A DNA stretch of 64,000 bases from Moringa oleifera (lineage: Eukaryota; Streptophyta; Magnoliopsida; Brassicales; Moringaceae), in contig JAJFZO010000605.1 in NCBI GenBank assembly GCA_021397835.1, positions 1,178,001-1,242,000 on the forward strand, given 5' to 3'. Positions 41,844 to 55,200 of the stretch are shown in pieces. Within the stretch, counting starts at the first letter, position 1. Every line of letters begins with the position of its first letter. The translations under genes and the position numbers were made by a program. The notes beneath the pieces were generated by a model. The model was not told the origin of the DNA. It saw only the letters and a program-made list of their open reading frames with translations, and did no database searches.

Positions 41844-44800
41844 ATGGGTGAAGGCGTGGCTCTCAAGTTGAATCTCACTATGATTCTTCGAGAGGTGTTT
41901 TTGGTTCTTCTATGTGAGTATCATGGTCTTTCTTCTTGTCTTCTTTGCTGGGTTCTGCTCGGTTTAGCATGATCTATGAGTTTTATCTGTTTGGTTATTG
42001 TGAATTTGCTTTATTGTGGAAGAAACGAAAGAGGGTTTGTTGAATTTTATGATTAATCCACGGAAAAGAAATTTTTTTTTTTTGGCTTTGTTGTCAGTTT
42101 GGGAAAATGAAGCCTCAAGATTTGGCAATTTGTGTTGTGCTTTAAGCTCCTTTGACTGTCTAATAAGGAGGGTTTTGATTATTTCTTGCTTTTATAATAT
42201 GGTGCATTGGCTATACAACTAATTAGACCTCTATTCTCTGGCATTGTCCACTTTAATTGTGGACTTCTGTTGTCAGAATGTAGTGGTTGCTATCTTAGTT
42301 AAGTTTCTGGTGTTGTTCTAGGGTTAGGCAAGCTGCCCGGTGACCACAAAAATGAAAAATAAAGTAATGAAGATAAAAGCAAAAGTTTAGGCCACAATTT
42401 TAAGGTTTCAAGGTTTTCAGTTGAGTTTTATTACTAATTCGCAAGTTGTAGGTGCTATTTTGTCTCACTGACTTGCCTTTATGTGCCTCAAGAGGAAAGC
42501 AGTGGTTTTCTATATTGATTTTTAATAAGTCCTGGTTGCTTCTAATGAAAAAAATGTGATGGTACACTTTAGAATTTATGGAAATTGAGGGAAATGTTTA
42601 GAAAGAATACCTTGTAAAGCAGATTATGAAGGGGAACATGATTAACCTTCTGTGAATAAGTTATCTTTAATCATATGGGTTAAGTTGTAGAAAAGCAGGA
42701 CTAGAAAAAGGTTTTATATGACCATGGCCACAAATTCTGTATTTATTCATATGGATCAGGTTCGCTTTGTAATGTATTGGCTACTTGATAAACTAGGTAT
42801 TCAAGTGCCAAGTTTCCACTCCGTGCATAAATCTTTAGATCTCTATTCCAGGCTGTTTAATACACGTTGCATTTTTTCAACTATTGATTTCTTCATATTT
42901 TAATACGATAAACTATCAAATCATAGGAAAAGTTGGTTTGCAGGCTTGTAAAGGGTTGTTTTATCAGGTTTTGGCTTGAAGTCTTCCTTCCTTTGGTTTG
43001 GTACTAGTAGAGCTTTACCAAGTTGGAGCTATACATAAAAGTAAAATAAAATAAAATGAAATAAACAAATTTAAAAGATGGTTGCTTTTAAATGGAAAAT
43101 GGAAGCTTAAATGTGTATATGTTATCTTACTTTCTGTTTAAACTTGCTACCAATGCTTAGATAGTTATTTTCTTCAACATATGCATACATGCACACCCAC
43201 AAGCACACATTTTTATCTGAAATCTCTTTGTAGTTGTTGCTTGTTGCCTGTAGTAAATTCTGCATGTAAGATATTTTACTTGTGTATTATGTCACAGTCT
43301 AATTGATCATTGCTTTTGTCATAGGTTTCCATGAATCTCTTTCCAGCCCCATTGGTCACCATAAAGGGTCTGTATTAACTAACAAAAGCACTGATGCTAT
43401 GTTGCCTGAGACATCCCCAACTGCGGCTCCTCAGCCATTTCTTCCTTTTCTTGCACCTTCTCCGTTTGCACCATTCACAAATAACACAATTCCAAAGTTA
43501 TCAGGTCTGTTTATATAGTCCAGTTTCATTAGATTCTCAGAATCCTTTGGATCAAGAGCTCCATTTACAGTTGCTTCTGGTTGTGTCTTCTTTCTTACAG
43601 GGCACTGCATGCTAAACTTCACAGCTGCTGAAAGTTTGTTGAGCACAACTTCAATTGATTGTTCGGCCTTCTTTGCCCCCTTGCTGGCTAATGTAATATG
43701 TTGTCCACAGCTACAAGCTACTCTTGTAATTCTCATCGGTCAATCCAGTAAAGACACTGGCATGCTTGCTTTGAATGCGACTCATTCCAACCATTGCCTT
43801 TCAGATTTAGAGCAAATTTTGGCAGGTCAGGGTGCTGGTGATAATCTAAAACAGATTTGTGCAGTGCATCCATTGAACCTCACTGAAGGGTCTTGCCCAG
43901 TCAAAGACGTTAATGAATTTGAGAACATGGTAGATACTCCCAAGATTCTTACAGCCTGTGAAAAGATTGACCCTGTGAAAGAATGCTGTGACGAAGTTTG
44001 TCAGAATGCTATAGTAGAAGCTGCTACTAAAATTGCATGGAAAGCTTCTAATCCTTTAAGCACGGATGGGTCCCACGTTTTATCTGATCACTCAACTAGG
44101 GTTGATGATTGTAAAAACATCGTCATCCGGTGGCTAGCGAGTAAACTTGATCCTTTTCGTGCAAAGGTAGTCCTTAGAGGACTGACAAACTGTAACGTTA
44201 ATAAAGGTGAGTGTGAACTCAGTCGGGGATGTAAATTTCAATTGTGATCAGTTACTATTATTAGCTCGGAGTTATGCAGCACTCTAAGTTTGGCCCCTTT
44301 TCCTTAGTTTTTTTAATTGAGTTATCTTGGTTCAGTTTGCCCTTTGGTTTTCCCAAACATGAAGCATGTTGAAAGTAGCTGTGGGGATGGGGTAAGTAAC
44401 CAGACAGGTTGCTGCCATGCCATGGGAAGTTATGTGTCTCACTTGCAAAAGCAGAGTCTTATCACCAACTTACAAGCTTTGGATTGTGCTACATCATTAG
44501 GATTGAAGTTACAAAAATCAAATATTACCAGAAATGTTTATAGCCTTTGTCATATAAGCCTCAAGGATTTCTCCCTTCAAGGTTAGTTTTCTTTCATTTC
44601 AATCCTCATTTTAGCAAAGTGAGGTGTTCTTTTCTTTTTCCTGTTTAAAATGAAAATATATCAAATACTAACTTTTCCTTTTCCTTTTGTGTTCTTTCCT
44701 TACTGCTCCAACATGATGTCTGGTATCAACGATTCAAATGCACCAGTCGGAAATCAAAGTAAGATTAGCACCTCATTTGGTGACTAAACCATTCTCTCTT

Positions 44801-46783
44801 TCTTTATGTTCCCAAATTGGTGTCTGCATTTCTTTTCTCCTGCTAGGAACCTCTCTGCATCAATTCAACAATATTATTACATCTGGCGAGTGATTTTCTT
44901 GCTTTATTGCTATAATACTGGTGATATTTATCCCCATTGGGAGAGTAAAATGGCTGGGAACCTTTCTCCCTCTATTTTTGGATGATGGATTTTTGCATGT
45001 GGGCTGAAACTGGAACCTTTAATTGATGCCTTCTTTCTGATACCCTGCATTTGTGTAAAGTCCAGCAAAGTAGAGACTATTCGAGTGTACTCCTTTTCTA
45101 TGAACTTCTTCCTCTTTCTGTGCCTCTGTCCTCGGGGGATTATATCTAACTTGTTTTCCTCCACCCTTTTTCTGGAATAGTATCTGGGTGCCTCTTGCCA
45201 AGTTTGCCTTCAGATGCAACATTTGATAAAGTTTCAGGGATCAGCTTCATATGTGATCTGAATGACAACATTCCAGCTCCATGGCCCTCATCATTGCAGT
45301 TATCAGCTTCATCATGCAATAAAAGTATGTTCAATTGATATCCACTAATTCATAACATGTTGTACTTTATTGGAAATCTAAATGCTTCTCTCTTTTTTTT
45401 TTGGGGTTTTTTTGTGTGTGTGTGTTTTGGGGGGGGGGGGGGGGGGGGGGGGGGGGTTCCTTTTTGTATTGCAAGTTACCATGCCCTGCTGAAAGCTTTT
45501 ACTTCATTTCTTTTAAGTTTTGTAATTTTTACTCTTGAGTTATTGGAATGCAGCTGTCAGAATTCCAGCTCTCCCTGCAGCAGCATCTGCCCAAAATGGT
45601 GAGAGTTCTCCTGTTACTTTGTTATCAAGTTGTTTTCTTCTTCAGTTTTACAAAACCTATGACAGGACCATTTGAAAGGAGAGCATTTTGAGGATGAATC
45701 TCTATTAGTCTTGACATGTTGCTTCTGAATATAGAATGAACAATTGATCCATATTGTCCATAGTTGGTATACGGAATTAGAAATCAATGCTAAATTCCTT
45801 TTTTTTTTTTCACTTTTTCCTTTTGTTTTTAATTAATGCCCTCATTGAATAAATACTGATGTCAAATGATATTAGTGTGTTGTGTTAAACCACCATGCAG
45901 TACAATTGGGGAACAAACTCTTATATCTAATTTCAACCGTCGTAAGAAAAAGAAAAAGGAAAAGGAAAAATGAAAAGGAAGCAGTGATTAGTGTCAACGT
46001 GGAAGTGGAGTGGATTACAACTAATTGAGGAGACAGTGAGAATTGAGCTTTAGATAAATAAACGAGGAACATATGAGATAGCTGGAGGTAGTCAATGATG
46101 GAACTGCACCAGGGAACTTTGACATGAGTTAGGATTGCTAGTAAGTCAAATTGGATTACAAACTGTAATTTTTTTACAGTGAAAAAATCAAGGACTTCAT
46201 ATAAGATCTGCATTAACTATTGCTAAATCAAATTTTATGGAAAACTTAGCCCCAGGTTGCCAATGCAGTTTGTACAAACAAGGAACAACATACAGTGACT
46301 CGTAGTGAATATCTGTTTCTGGCATTGCTATATGAGTTTCAAGCAAGTTGTTTGTTCCACCAATAAAATTCAATATTTGTTTTAGCTTACCTTAGCTAAT
46401 AACATAGTACATTTATACAAATTGATAGTGGGTGAAAGCAAATCTAGCTCAAAGCCAGGCCTGCTACTTTGTGACTTGAATGGAGTGTAGAACATGTCTC
46501 ATCTCCCGAGACAAGACTGGAAATGCTGACTGAAACCACTTTTCCCCCTGATGTCCTCCTCTCACTAGGCTTGAGAACAAACTTTCAATGGCAAATCCTG
46601 ACTAATCTGACCTAGAAGCCTCAACTGACATGAGCTTTAGCTCCCAGAGAGAAACTGGTTATAATTTCACTGAATGATTACTTGTCTTTGATACTTTCCT
46701 CATGCTTTGCAGGTCTTTACAGTAAGGATCTAAAATTTTATGTGCTCTTTGCTTCCTCAATGGTTCTTGTTATGCTCTCGTAA
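41844..46783 (+). CDS. GPI-anchored protein, At1g61900-like
   Basis: Exons 41844-41913, 43325-43504, 43601-44206, 44336-44581, 44747-44758, 45181-45324, 45554-45598 and 46713-46783 join in phase to 457 aa. The sequence closely matches the Arabidopsis protein At1g61900, an extracellular GPI-anchored protein with a cysteine-rich SPARK-type domain and unknown function. Visible features: an N-terminal signal peptide (VFLVLLC), a Pro-rich stretch (AAPQPFLPFLAPSPFAPF), and many cysteines in the ectodomain (CCPQL, CEKIDPVKECCDEVC, NQTGCCHAM). Several N-glycosylation sites are present (NFT, NAT, NLT, NQT, NIT). A C-terminal hydrophobic tail (YVLFASSMVLVMLLS) suits GPI transfer. Exon 5 appears to be only 12 bases long and restores the conserved VGNQxSGC sequence. 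Intron 1 is about 1.4 kb. Confidence 0.92.
44747..44758 (+). other. 12-nt microexon of the GPI-anchored protein gene
   Basis: TCGGAAATCAAA is flanked by a CAG acceptor and a GTAAGA donor. With the adjoining phase-1 exons it encodes Val-Gly-Asn-Gln plus the first base of Ile. This matches VGNQ at the same place in the Arabidopsis homologue as I recall it. Skipping it would also stay in frame, removing four residues. Confidence 0.7.
45429..45456. repeat. G homopolymer (28 bases) in an intron
   Basis: A run of 28 G in intron 6 of the GPI-anchored protein gene, preceded by a short (GT)n tract. It lies on the sense strand. The exact length is unreliable in most sequencing data. Confidence 0.9.
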
Positions 46784-47940
46784 CCATTATTTCAGCCAGT
46801 GTCACTCCTGTACATCGGAATGCTTCTGCTAAAACTACAAAATGTTACCCATCACTGTGGCATGAGGATATTCTTTTTGGATGAAGATTGTAAAAAGAAA
46901 GTTCTCGTCATCCAGGCATGACCTGCCAGGATTCAAGAGAGACCCCAAAGCTGAAGTGAATTCAAGTTTGTGTTTCTGATGATATAAATTCATGATTCTT
47001 GCATGCTTGAGTAATAAAGATGTCTGTGTAAAGAAAGTATTAGGAAATCAATGTATTTACTTCTATTGAACTATATACCATTGTAAATTTGGGTATGCAA
47101 ATGTATTACAAGTTCACTCTGGTCTTCCTCCAAGATATCTTTGTGCGTGGACTTGGATTCATCCAATTCTTTTCATTTCATTTTTGAAACAACAAATACA
47201 CTGGAGCTACTGCCAATTCAGTGAGCCCCCGGGAAAGGAATTCAACAAGTTACTGTGCAAACAGGGTAAGTAATCTTGCACAATCTGGACTCTTTGGACA
47301 TTTGTCGACAGGGTCAAAACGGAGTTATTACACAGTATCATGGATCTGCATGTCCCTGACTGAGTAGGCTTTTCCTTGTTCATTTTCATTCCTTACATGG
47401 AAGACAACTCAATGGAATGATTCTTTCTCAACACTGCAAACAAAAGTAGGGAGACAAGAAGCACTAATACCATAATTTAATCATTAAAGCAAGATGGGAG
47501 ATTCCATAATGACTTGCCATGGATTTGCTAAAGCTTATTTCAACCTCAGGATATGTCAGTACAGAAAGAGAATTAAATGATTGAGCGTTAAGGAAGAATT
47601 TTTGGCTTTTCCTGATTGACAGCAATTCCTGTCTTACACCAAGGAATTGGAGAAATAAGAGGAATGGAAAGTGAGATGCACTAATCGTGTGTCTTTTTGT
47701 CCACTAGCTAATTGTCTAATCTTAATTTGATTAATGTGTTTACTTAGGAAAATTCAGAAGTCAACTGTTACTTATGAGCTTGCCAGGTTAGATCGATCTT
47801 CATAAAGATAGATGCATACGCACTGTTTATACTCCAACATAGCATCCCATGTGTTAGAGATAAGATTCTCTCTCGTCCACATAATTGTCTGCGTGTGACT
47901 CTCTGCGTGTGTATCTGTGAGAGAGAGAGAGAGAGAGGAC
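46784..47940. other. 3' flank of the GPI gene and leader of the first MATE gene
   Basis: Noncoding. It begins with the 3' UTR of the upstream gene; AATAAA-like sequence occurs near 47013. It ends in the 5' leader of the MATE gene, which contains a (GA)n tract at 47919-47937 directly before the ATG. No other gene is supported. Confidence 0.55.
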
Positions 47941-50900
47941 ATGAACCCTAGTGAGAACGCCACGGACAGCGCTGAAAACGAGGGGTATCAACCACTGTTA
48001 CAGAGCAAATCGTCTTCACCAGAGCTACTGAGTTCAGAACTTGAAGACACACTGTCTGATACCCAGTTGCCATACTTCCAGCGACTCCGAAGAGCCACAA
48101 GGATCGAACTCGACTTCCTCTTTCGCCTCGCAGCCCCTGCTATTGTGGTCTACTTGCTCAACAATGTCACCTCCATGTCCACCCAAATCTTCTGCGGCCA
48201 TCTCGGCAATCTCCAGCTCGCTGCTGCCTCTCTGGGCAACACCGGCATCCAAGTCTTCGCTTATGGCCTCATGGTAAATGGCCAAACTACACTGTTCCAT
48301 ATTGTTGATAAAGAATTGACAGTATGACGATATTAATTATGACTGCTGCATGCAGCTGGGAATGGGAAGTGCAGTGGAGACTCTATGTGGCCAAGCTTAC
48401 GGGGCACATAGATACGAGATGCTCGGCGTGTATTTACAGAGATCAACTATACTTCTCATGGCAACGGGGATTCCACTTATGGTGATCTACATATTCTGCA
48501 AGCCAATCTTGATCCTTCTAGGTGAACCAACCACCATAGCTTCATCAGCCGCGCTTTTCGTTTACGGTCTCATCCCACAAATCTTTGCCTACGCTGCAAA
48601 CTTCCCCATACAGAAATTCCTTCAAGCTCAAAGCATAGTTGCTCCGAGCGCATACATATCCGCAGCCACTCTTGGGGTTCACCTGTTGCTAAGCTGGCTG
48701 GTGATTTACAAGCTGGGGTGGGGGCTGCTGGGTGCGTCTCTGGTGCTGAGTTTGTCATGGTGGATCATAGTGGTGGCTCAGTTTGCGTACATAGTGATGA
48801 GCCAGAGGTGTAAGCGTACATGGAGAGGGCTGAGCCTGCAGGCCTTCTCAGGGTTGTGGGACTTCCTGAAACTGTCCACAGCTTCAGCTGTGATGCTGTG
48901 CCTGGAGACTTGGTACTTTCAGATACTAGTCTTGATTGCTGGGCTGCTAAAAAATGCTGAAATAGCCCTGGATTCTCTCTCTGTTTGGTAAGCATGAAAC
49001 CCCCCATTGTACTTTTCATCCATTTTTTCATCTTGTTTCAGCTGGACCAAGAATATCTCTCTTTTGCCTGTAAGAAAATGGCTGAAACAGACATGCACAT
49101 GGAAACAGTGAAATACTGTGTTCTTGTGATCTGCATACTCTAGATTTGACTCTGCAGTTCCTTCCATGGCTTTTAAAGGCTTAAAACTTGGATGGTTCCC
49201 ATGGAAGTCCCCTGAAACATATAATTAAACAATTATTGCTTTGGCCCTCAAAAATATTATTCATAGAGACCTCACCTGGCCCTAGTTAATCTTTGCCTTT
49301 TCTAAATTAATCATTATAGCTTGATATATATATACACAGCCCCTAGCTAATCTCTCTCCTCTATAAAGCGAAGCAAAGCGCATGGCGCTGAAGTGAAGAA
49401 AGCTGCAATGATATATATTATTAATGATGAGAAAAAAAAAAAGAGTAGATCACAGTTGTTTGAAATTTGAGGATCAGAATCTTTTGATGTTCTGAATTTT
49501 AATTATTGAGCTTTTGAAGGAAAGATGAGACATGATAATTTAATAAAATTAATAATTAAGATATTTTTTATATTATCAAAAATATTCTTTAAATTTTTTT
49601 ATGACAAAACTCAAAAAATTTCAGATTAATAAAAAAAATTACTTTTTTTACGATAATTTTATAAAATCTTGATTTATCAAATGTCACTGAAAGTCCATTT
49701 TATTGTGATTTGTACTTTTGATGAGTTATAATATTGATTAATCTCATGGCTCAATGCAGCATGACGATAGCCGGATGGGTGTACATGATTTCAGTTGGCT
49801 TCAACGCAGCCGCCAGGTAAGTCTTTGAGCACTATTCACTCATTAAACTTCGAGAAATTACTCGTTAAGTAACAATTTCGACATTTGATTATAAGGTTTT
49901 GATTGGTGAAATTATTGTTCATGAATTGATAATTGCTCAGTGTGAGGGTTAGCAACGAGCTAGGTGCCGGGCACCCGAAATCGGCTGCTTTCTCGGTGCT
50001 GATAGTAACGGCGAGCTCTTTTGTCATCTCCGTGATCCTAGCCGTCGTCGTGCTTCTGCTGCGACAAGTGATTAGCTACGCGTTTACTGGCGGTGCAGTC
50101 GTCGCTGAGGCTGTCTCTGAACTCTCTCCCTTCCTTGCCATCTCCATCATCCTCAACGGCGTCCAGCCAGTCTTATCTGGTAAGATCGATAATTCTCTCT
50201 TTTATTTTTTTTAATAAACGTTTTCTTAATAAATAATTTCATATTTTTATTAAAAAATCAATATTTTAAGAACCAAATTGATTATTGAATTAAAAAAATA
50301 AAGATCAAAGGTGGAAGCGAATTCAACAAAATGTTGAATTACGATGATTTAATAAATAACTATAATATTTTATTATTAAAATAAATAATATAAAATTAAA
50401 AATAACAATAACTTTTCTGTTTTAATTTTTTTTTCAAAATAATATATCTTTTAATAAAAATATAAAATTTTATAATAAAATGACATCATTTTTAATAACA
50501 TAATTAAATTAACTTATTTTTAAATAAATTAAAATTTTAATTCATAATTTAATCGATGAGATTGATTGATCTGATCCGATTTTCAAAATATTAAAAAAAA
50601 GTCAAAAAAATCATCTTGAATATTACACAAATTATACATGCAAACCCTAGATATACTGACAACGTACAGTTTGACTAATTAGGAGAGTATACATGCCCTA
50701 TCATGCTGTATTATTCCCATCGATGAAGACAAGAATCAACCAGAAAAGATAGAGATTGATGAAGTAAAACACCACTTATTCTTCAAAGTGGCAGACATTA
50801 TAGACTAATTAATTTACAAAAAGGTCGTCCGTGATAGCAAGATATACAATAAAAAATTTAGTAAACTTTATGTTTAATTAACCCTATTAATCTTTTGTCT

Positions 50901-52209
50901 AGTTAGTGGATTGCTTATTTTCAAGGGAAAAAACAAGAACAATTATATTCCTTTTGAAACGAAAGCGATGACTAACATTCAATGATTCAATTTTTCGGAT
51001 CGCAGACAGGTGGTTAGCCATCGGTATCGTGCTCTTTTGCTCTCTTGCTATCTGGTTTTTATGATGCAATTGCAGGTGTGGCCGTTGGGTGCGGATGGCA
51101 AGCATTTGTGGCATACGTTAATGTGGGATGTTACTATCTAGTTGGTGTCCCGTTAGGCTGCATTCTTGGGTTCACCTTCGACTTAGGAGCTAAGGTATAT
51201 ATAATCATAATATATAAATCACGCATATATACATATATATGTATATATATGAACAAAGTTTTTTTTTATTAATCTGAATTTATATTGAGTTTTTTGATAT
51301 GAAATTTAAAAAGTATTTTTGTAATTTATAACAACAATATATATATATATGAATAAATTTTTTTATTAATATGAGTTTGCATTGAGTTTTTTTTATATGA
51401 AATTTAAAAGGTATTTTTGTGTTTTAAAATGACATTATATATATATATATATATGTATGTATAAATATTTTTTGTTGATTTGAGTTCATGCTGAGTTTTT
51501 TGATATAAAATTTAAATGGTATTTTTATAATTTATAATAATAATGTGAATATATATGAATAATTTTTTTATTAATATAAGTTTATGCTAAGCTTTTTGAT
51601 ATGAAATTTAAAAGGTATTTTAATTTTCAATAATAATATAAAAATTAAAAAAACATGAAAAAATTTTAATCATCAATTTTATCAAATTACAACGAGCCAT
51701 CATCTTTCAAAAATTCAGAACAATTTAAATCGATAAAGGATATTAATTATATATAGATTCATAATTTTATTATATAATGTATATGTTATCTAATTTACTT
51801 ATGATGTGTTTGTTAATTTGTTGTAGGGTATATGGACTGGGATGATAGGAGGCACTCTTATACAGACAATTATCTTATTGTATGTCACATTTCGGACCGA
51901 TTGGAAAAAGGAGGTAAATCCAACTATATGCCAATGAATAATAGTATTTCATAATTACAAATTCAAAATTAAGTGGAGGAAAAAATATAATTTTCTTCAA
52001 CAAAAAAGAAATTATTTATACAAAATTGTGGTTGTTTTTGGTAGTGGAGAAAACCCTTTTCATTTTTTTAATTAAAAATGAGGAAAACCAATATATTTTG
52101 AGAGCTCTAAAAAGTAATTTAAATTAAAAATTGGAATTTTCAGGTAGAAAAAGCGCAGAGCCGCTTGGATAAATGGGAAGGCAAGAAGCAGCCCATTTTG
52201 AAGGAGTAA
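47941..52209 (+). CDS. MATE efflux transporter, DETOXIFICATION 40-like (copy 1)
   Basis: Exons 47941-48273, 48356-48987, 49760-49816, 49941-50179, 51076-51194, 51827-51913 and 52144-52209 join to 510 aa. MATE carriers export organic compounds or ions by H+ or Na+ antiport through about 12 membrane helices. Conserved blocks visible are [26 protein letters not shown] sequence ([20 protein letters not shown]), [44 protein letters not shown] and [20 protein letters not shown]. The N-terminus is hydrophilic and acidic, and the C-terminus is a short charged tail. It belongs to the DTX clade that includes Arabidopsis TT12 (DTX41), best resembling DTX40. Substrate is unknown; a tonoplast location is inferred from relatives. 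No frameshift or stop was seen. A paralogue follows 5.4 kb downstream on the same strand. Confidence 0.94.
51245..51640. repeat. Four degenerate tandem units of about 90-108 bases in a MATE intron
   Basis: Units start near 51245, 51345, 51453 and 51549. Each has an AT-dinucleotide lead, a T-rich stretch, a GAGTTxxxxxTGAG-like segment and then GATATGAAATTTAAAAxGTATTTT. The array fills much of intron 5 of the first MATE gene. Confidence 0.8.
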
Positions 52210-55200
52210 AGCGGGCTTAGGCCCAATTACAGTTCGGACTCGCTTCGTCGTGCATCCAAACATAGGGCATTATGAACTTAACCTTGCTCTTCTCATTTTG
52301 TGTTTGGGTACAGTGGTATATTAAATCCAAGACGTAACAACTCCAAATCCAAAACCTGGATGGTTGCACCAGAATAATATGTGATCTGTATGGAGAATCA
52401 AGTTTCTGTTTATTTATAACTTTATTTTCAGGACCATTTTATAATTGTAAGAATAAGAACAATTTTGGTATTACATTATTCAAATTTTTGGATCTTATAT
52501 TTAGATATATATAACATATTATTTCTTCATATTTCAATTATTGATACACTTTAATCTATTAAAAAATTATATATGAATACAAGGTATATTGAATCAGTCC
52601 TCACATTTTGATGACGCGAGGCAAAAAATTAAAAAAAAAAAACAATTTCTTTATTTAAAGCTATAATAATATATAAAAAATTATGCACTAACAAAAATTA
52701 CAATATCGAGTAATAATTTAAAATGGTTTTTTTCTAACACAATTTGATAAGTAAATTCATCAATAATATTTTTATAATCAATTTGTTTCAAACACATCAT
52801 TTTTAATGCATAAAGTTATCAATTTATTTAATTTTCTATGATATAATTGATTATAAATAAAATTTTAATAATTTTGATTTTAATTTTTTAATAAAAACTA
52901 CAGTTACAAAAACTATCATGTTTTAGAGCATATTCTTAATTTTTTTAATATTCTTTAATTGACTTTTGATATTTTTAATTCTTACTTTTTTATAGTAAAA
53001 TTGTGAAAAACTAAAAATTAATTTTTTTATATATATACTTTTCCTTTTTTATTGTTAGACAAGATTTGTTTATATTTTTTAAAAAAAAAAAATTACCACA
53101 TGTTAAATTACACCTCAAATTTGAGGTCCCCAAATAAATATGTTTTTCTATTTTGGATGCAAAGGCACTTTTTTTTTAAATTAAGATACATCATTTTTTT
53201 AATGTATCTTTTTTAAAAATCACACTTTTTATGTCACTTTATTTTAATATCTATAAAAATATCTTACATAATTATATTAATTATTAAAAAACATTTCGTT
53301 ATTTTTTAAATATAATCATAAATTAATTTGTTATTTTTATGAATTGAAGTATTATTTCTATAAAAAGACAAGTGTCATATTATTAAAGATATTCACATAT
53401 CTTAAGAATATACAACTAGATTCTAACTTAAATCTAATAAAAATACAATTTTATGAGTTATATTTTATTGTAATTTTATTCTAATTTATTTTAAAAAAAT
53501 AAAATGTGTTTTCAAAATTTCAGTATTATTTATTAATTATATTAGAAACAAAAAATTCTTGCGAATTAGAATTCTAAAAGATAAATTTATGATAAAATAA
53601 TTTATCTAAAAACATATGATACAAACATTTATGTTCATAAAACAAAAACAGAAGACATCAACTGACTTCGAGCATTCAATTATATATATACATTTAATAA
53701 AATACACATATTTCTTTATCAAAGAAGTGTGTAACTATCAAATCCGATTTTCTGTTGTTCTAAATTCGGAATCAAAGCCTTAGTTTAGAATTATAATTAA
53801 TATAGTTTACATTATAAAATTCTTTCAATAAATTAATAAAATCTTTGTGTTTAATTAAAAAAATGCATTAAATTGGTCTTCGGTTTCTAGGGCTCAATCA
53901 CTTGACATTAATTTCTTAAGAAATGTATGATTTCGCTATCAAAGAAGTCTAGCTACCAAACCAGATTTTCTCCGTGTTCTTAAATTAGAAATTAATTAAT
54001 CAAACTCTTGCTTGTAATTGGAACGATTTAATTAGTTGGGTTTATTCCGCATTTACAAATTCAACACATTTGAACACGAAACCGTCAATTACTATACAGA
54101 TAGCGGCTTGATCATGTTCTTGGCATATCTAGCAAATTCTAGATTATTATTCGCTAAGATCTCTAATTAATCACCTTCAACATGCTTTATAAATATAGGT
54201 GCACGACACGCAGTCTCCATCTTCACAACGATTGTGACCAAGTAGTGGTGAACATTAGGGTATCATAATCTCGGCGGAAAAATATATACACGACACAGAC
54301 TAGGAATATAAAATGAAGAGAAGGTAGAGTCAACTATAATCTTAAAATTTTAATTTTTTAAGACAATCATGCGAAACTATAGGTTATATTAAATTGTGGG
54401 ATTATCTTATTTATATTTCATTTCATTAGAACAATAACAATCACCATCCGGATGATCATAGCCTATGCAACATGCTGACTAGACCTAGTCGGCCGAACCC
54501 TTTATTTTGATTTAATTGAATTACATGAACAAAAAAAATTAAGAAAAAGGGCTGAGTTAACCATAGATCCTACAATTATGTTTCCATTCATATCATCACG
54601 TGATCATGTATTATAATTTAGGTAGGTTAATATTAAATACGGAAAGATAAGATAGAGAGGTAAAAAAAAAAAAAATCACTATAATGCCGCGGATAAAACA
54701 AGATATGTAAATCTGGGGCTCCAGAGTTAGGATAACTATGGAGACCGTAAAAAATAAAAAAGGCAAGATGCATAAATGATTTGTTTGATTTATATATCTT
54801 AACTTTATTGTTAAAAGTGAACTTTTATATTAATTATAATTAAAAGAAAGGAGAAGATAATAAACTAAGTTGATAAGTGGTGTATTAGCACATGCAAGCT
54901 TGGAGTAGTTGTAGCTATGAGGAAGATTCAAAGGGGCAAAGGGACATTGAGAATCACGATTTGGAAGCTAAAATCAAGAGCATGTGCAGCCTAAGATCGA
55001 TGATTCAATGTACTGCAGCAAGTTTTGAATATTCTCGAAGAACATCTTGCAGTTGATCCAATTTGATTTTTGATAATACATATGATAATGTTTCATTTCG
55101 TCTTAACAGATGCCATTTTTTTGTTTTGATTCAGATAAATTACAAATATAATCTGCTTTGAAATCATAAAAAGAAAAATTGAGGTAATTAATTAAGAATT

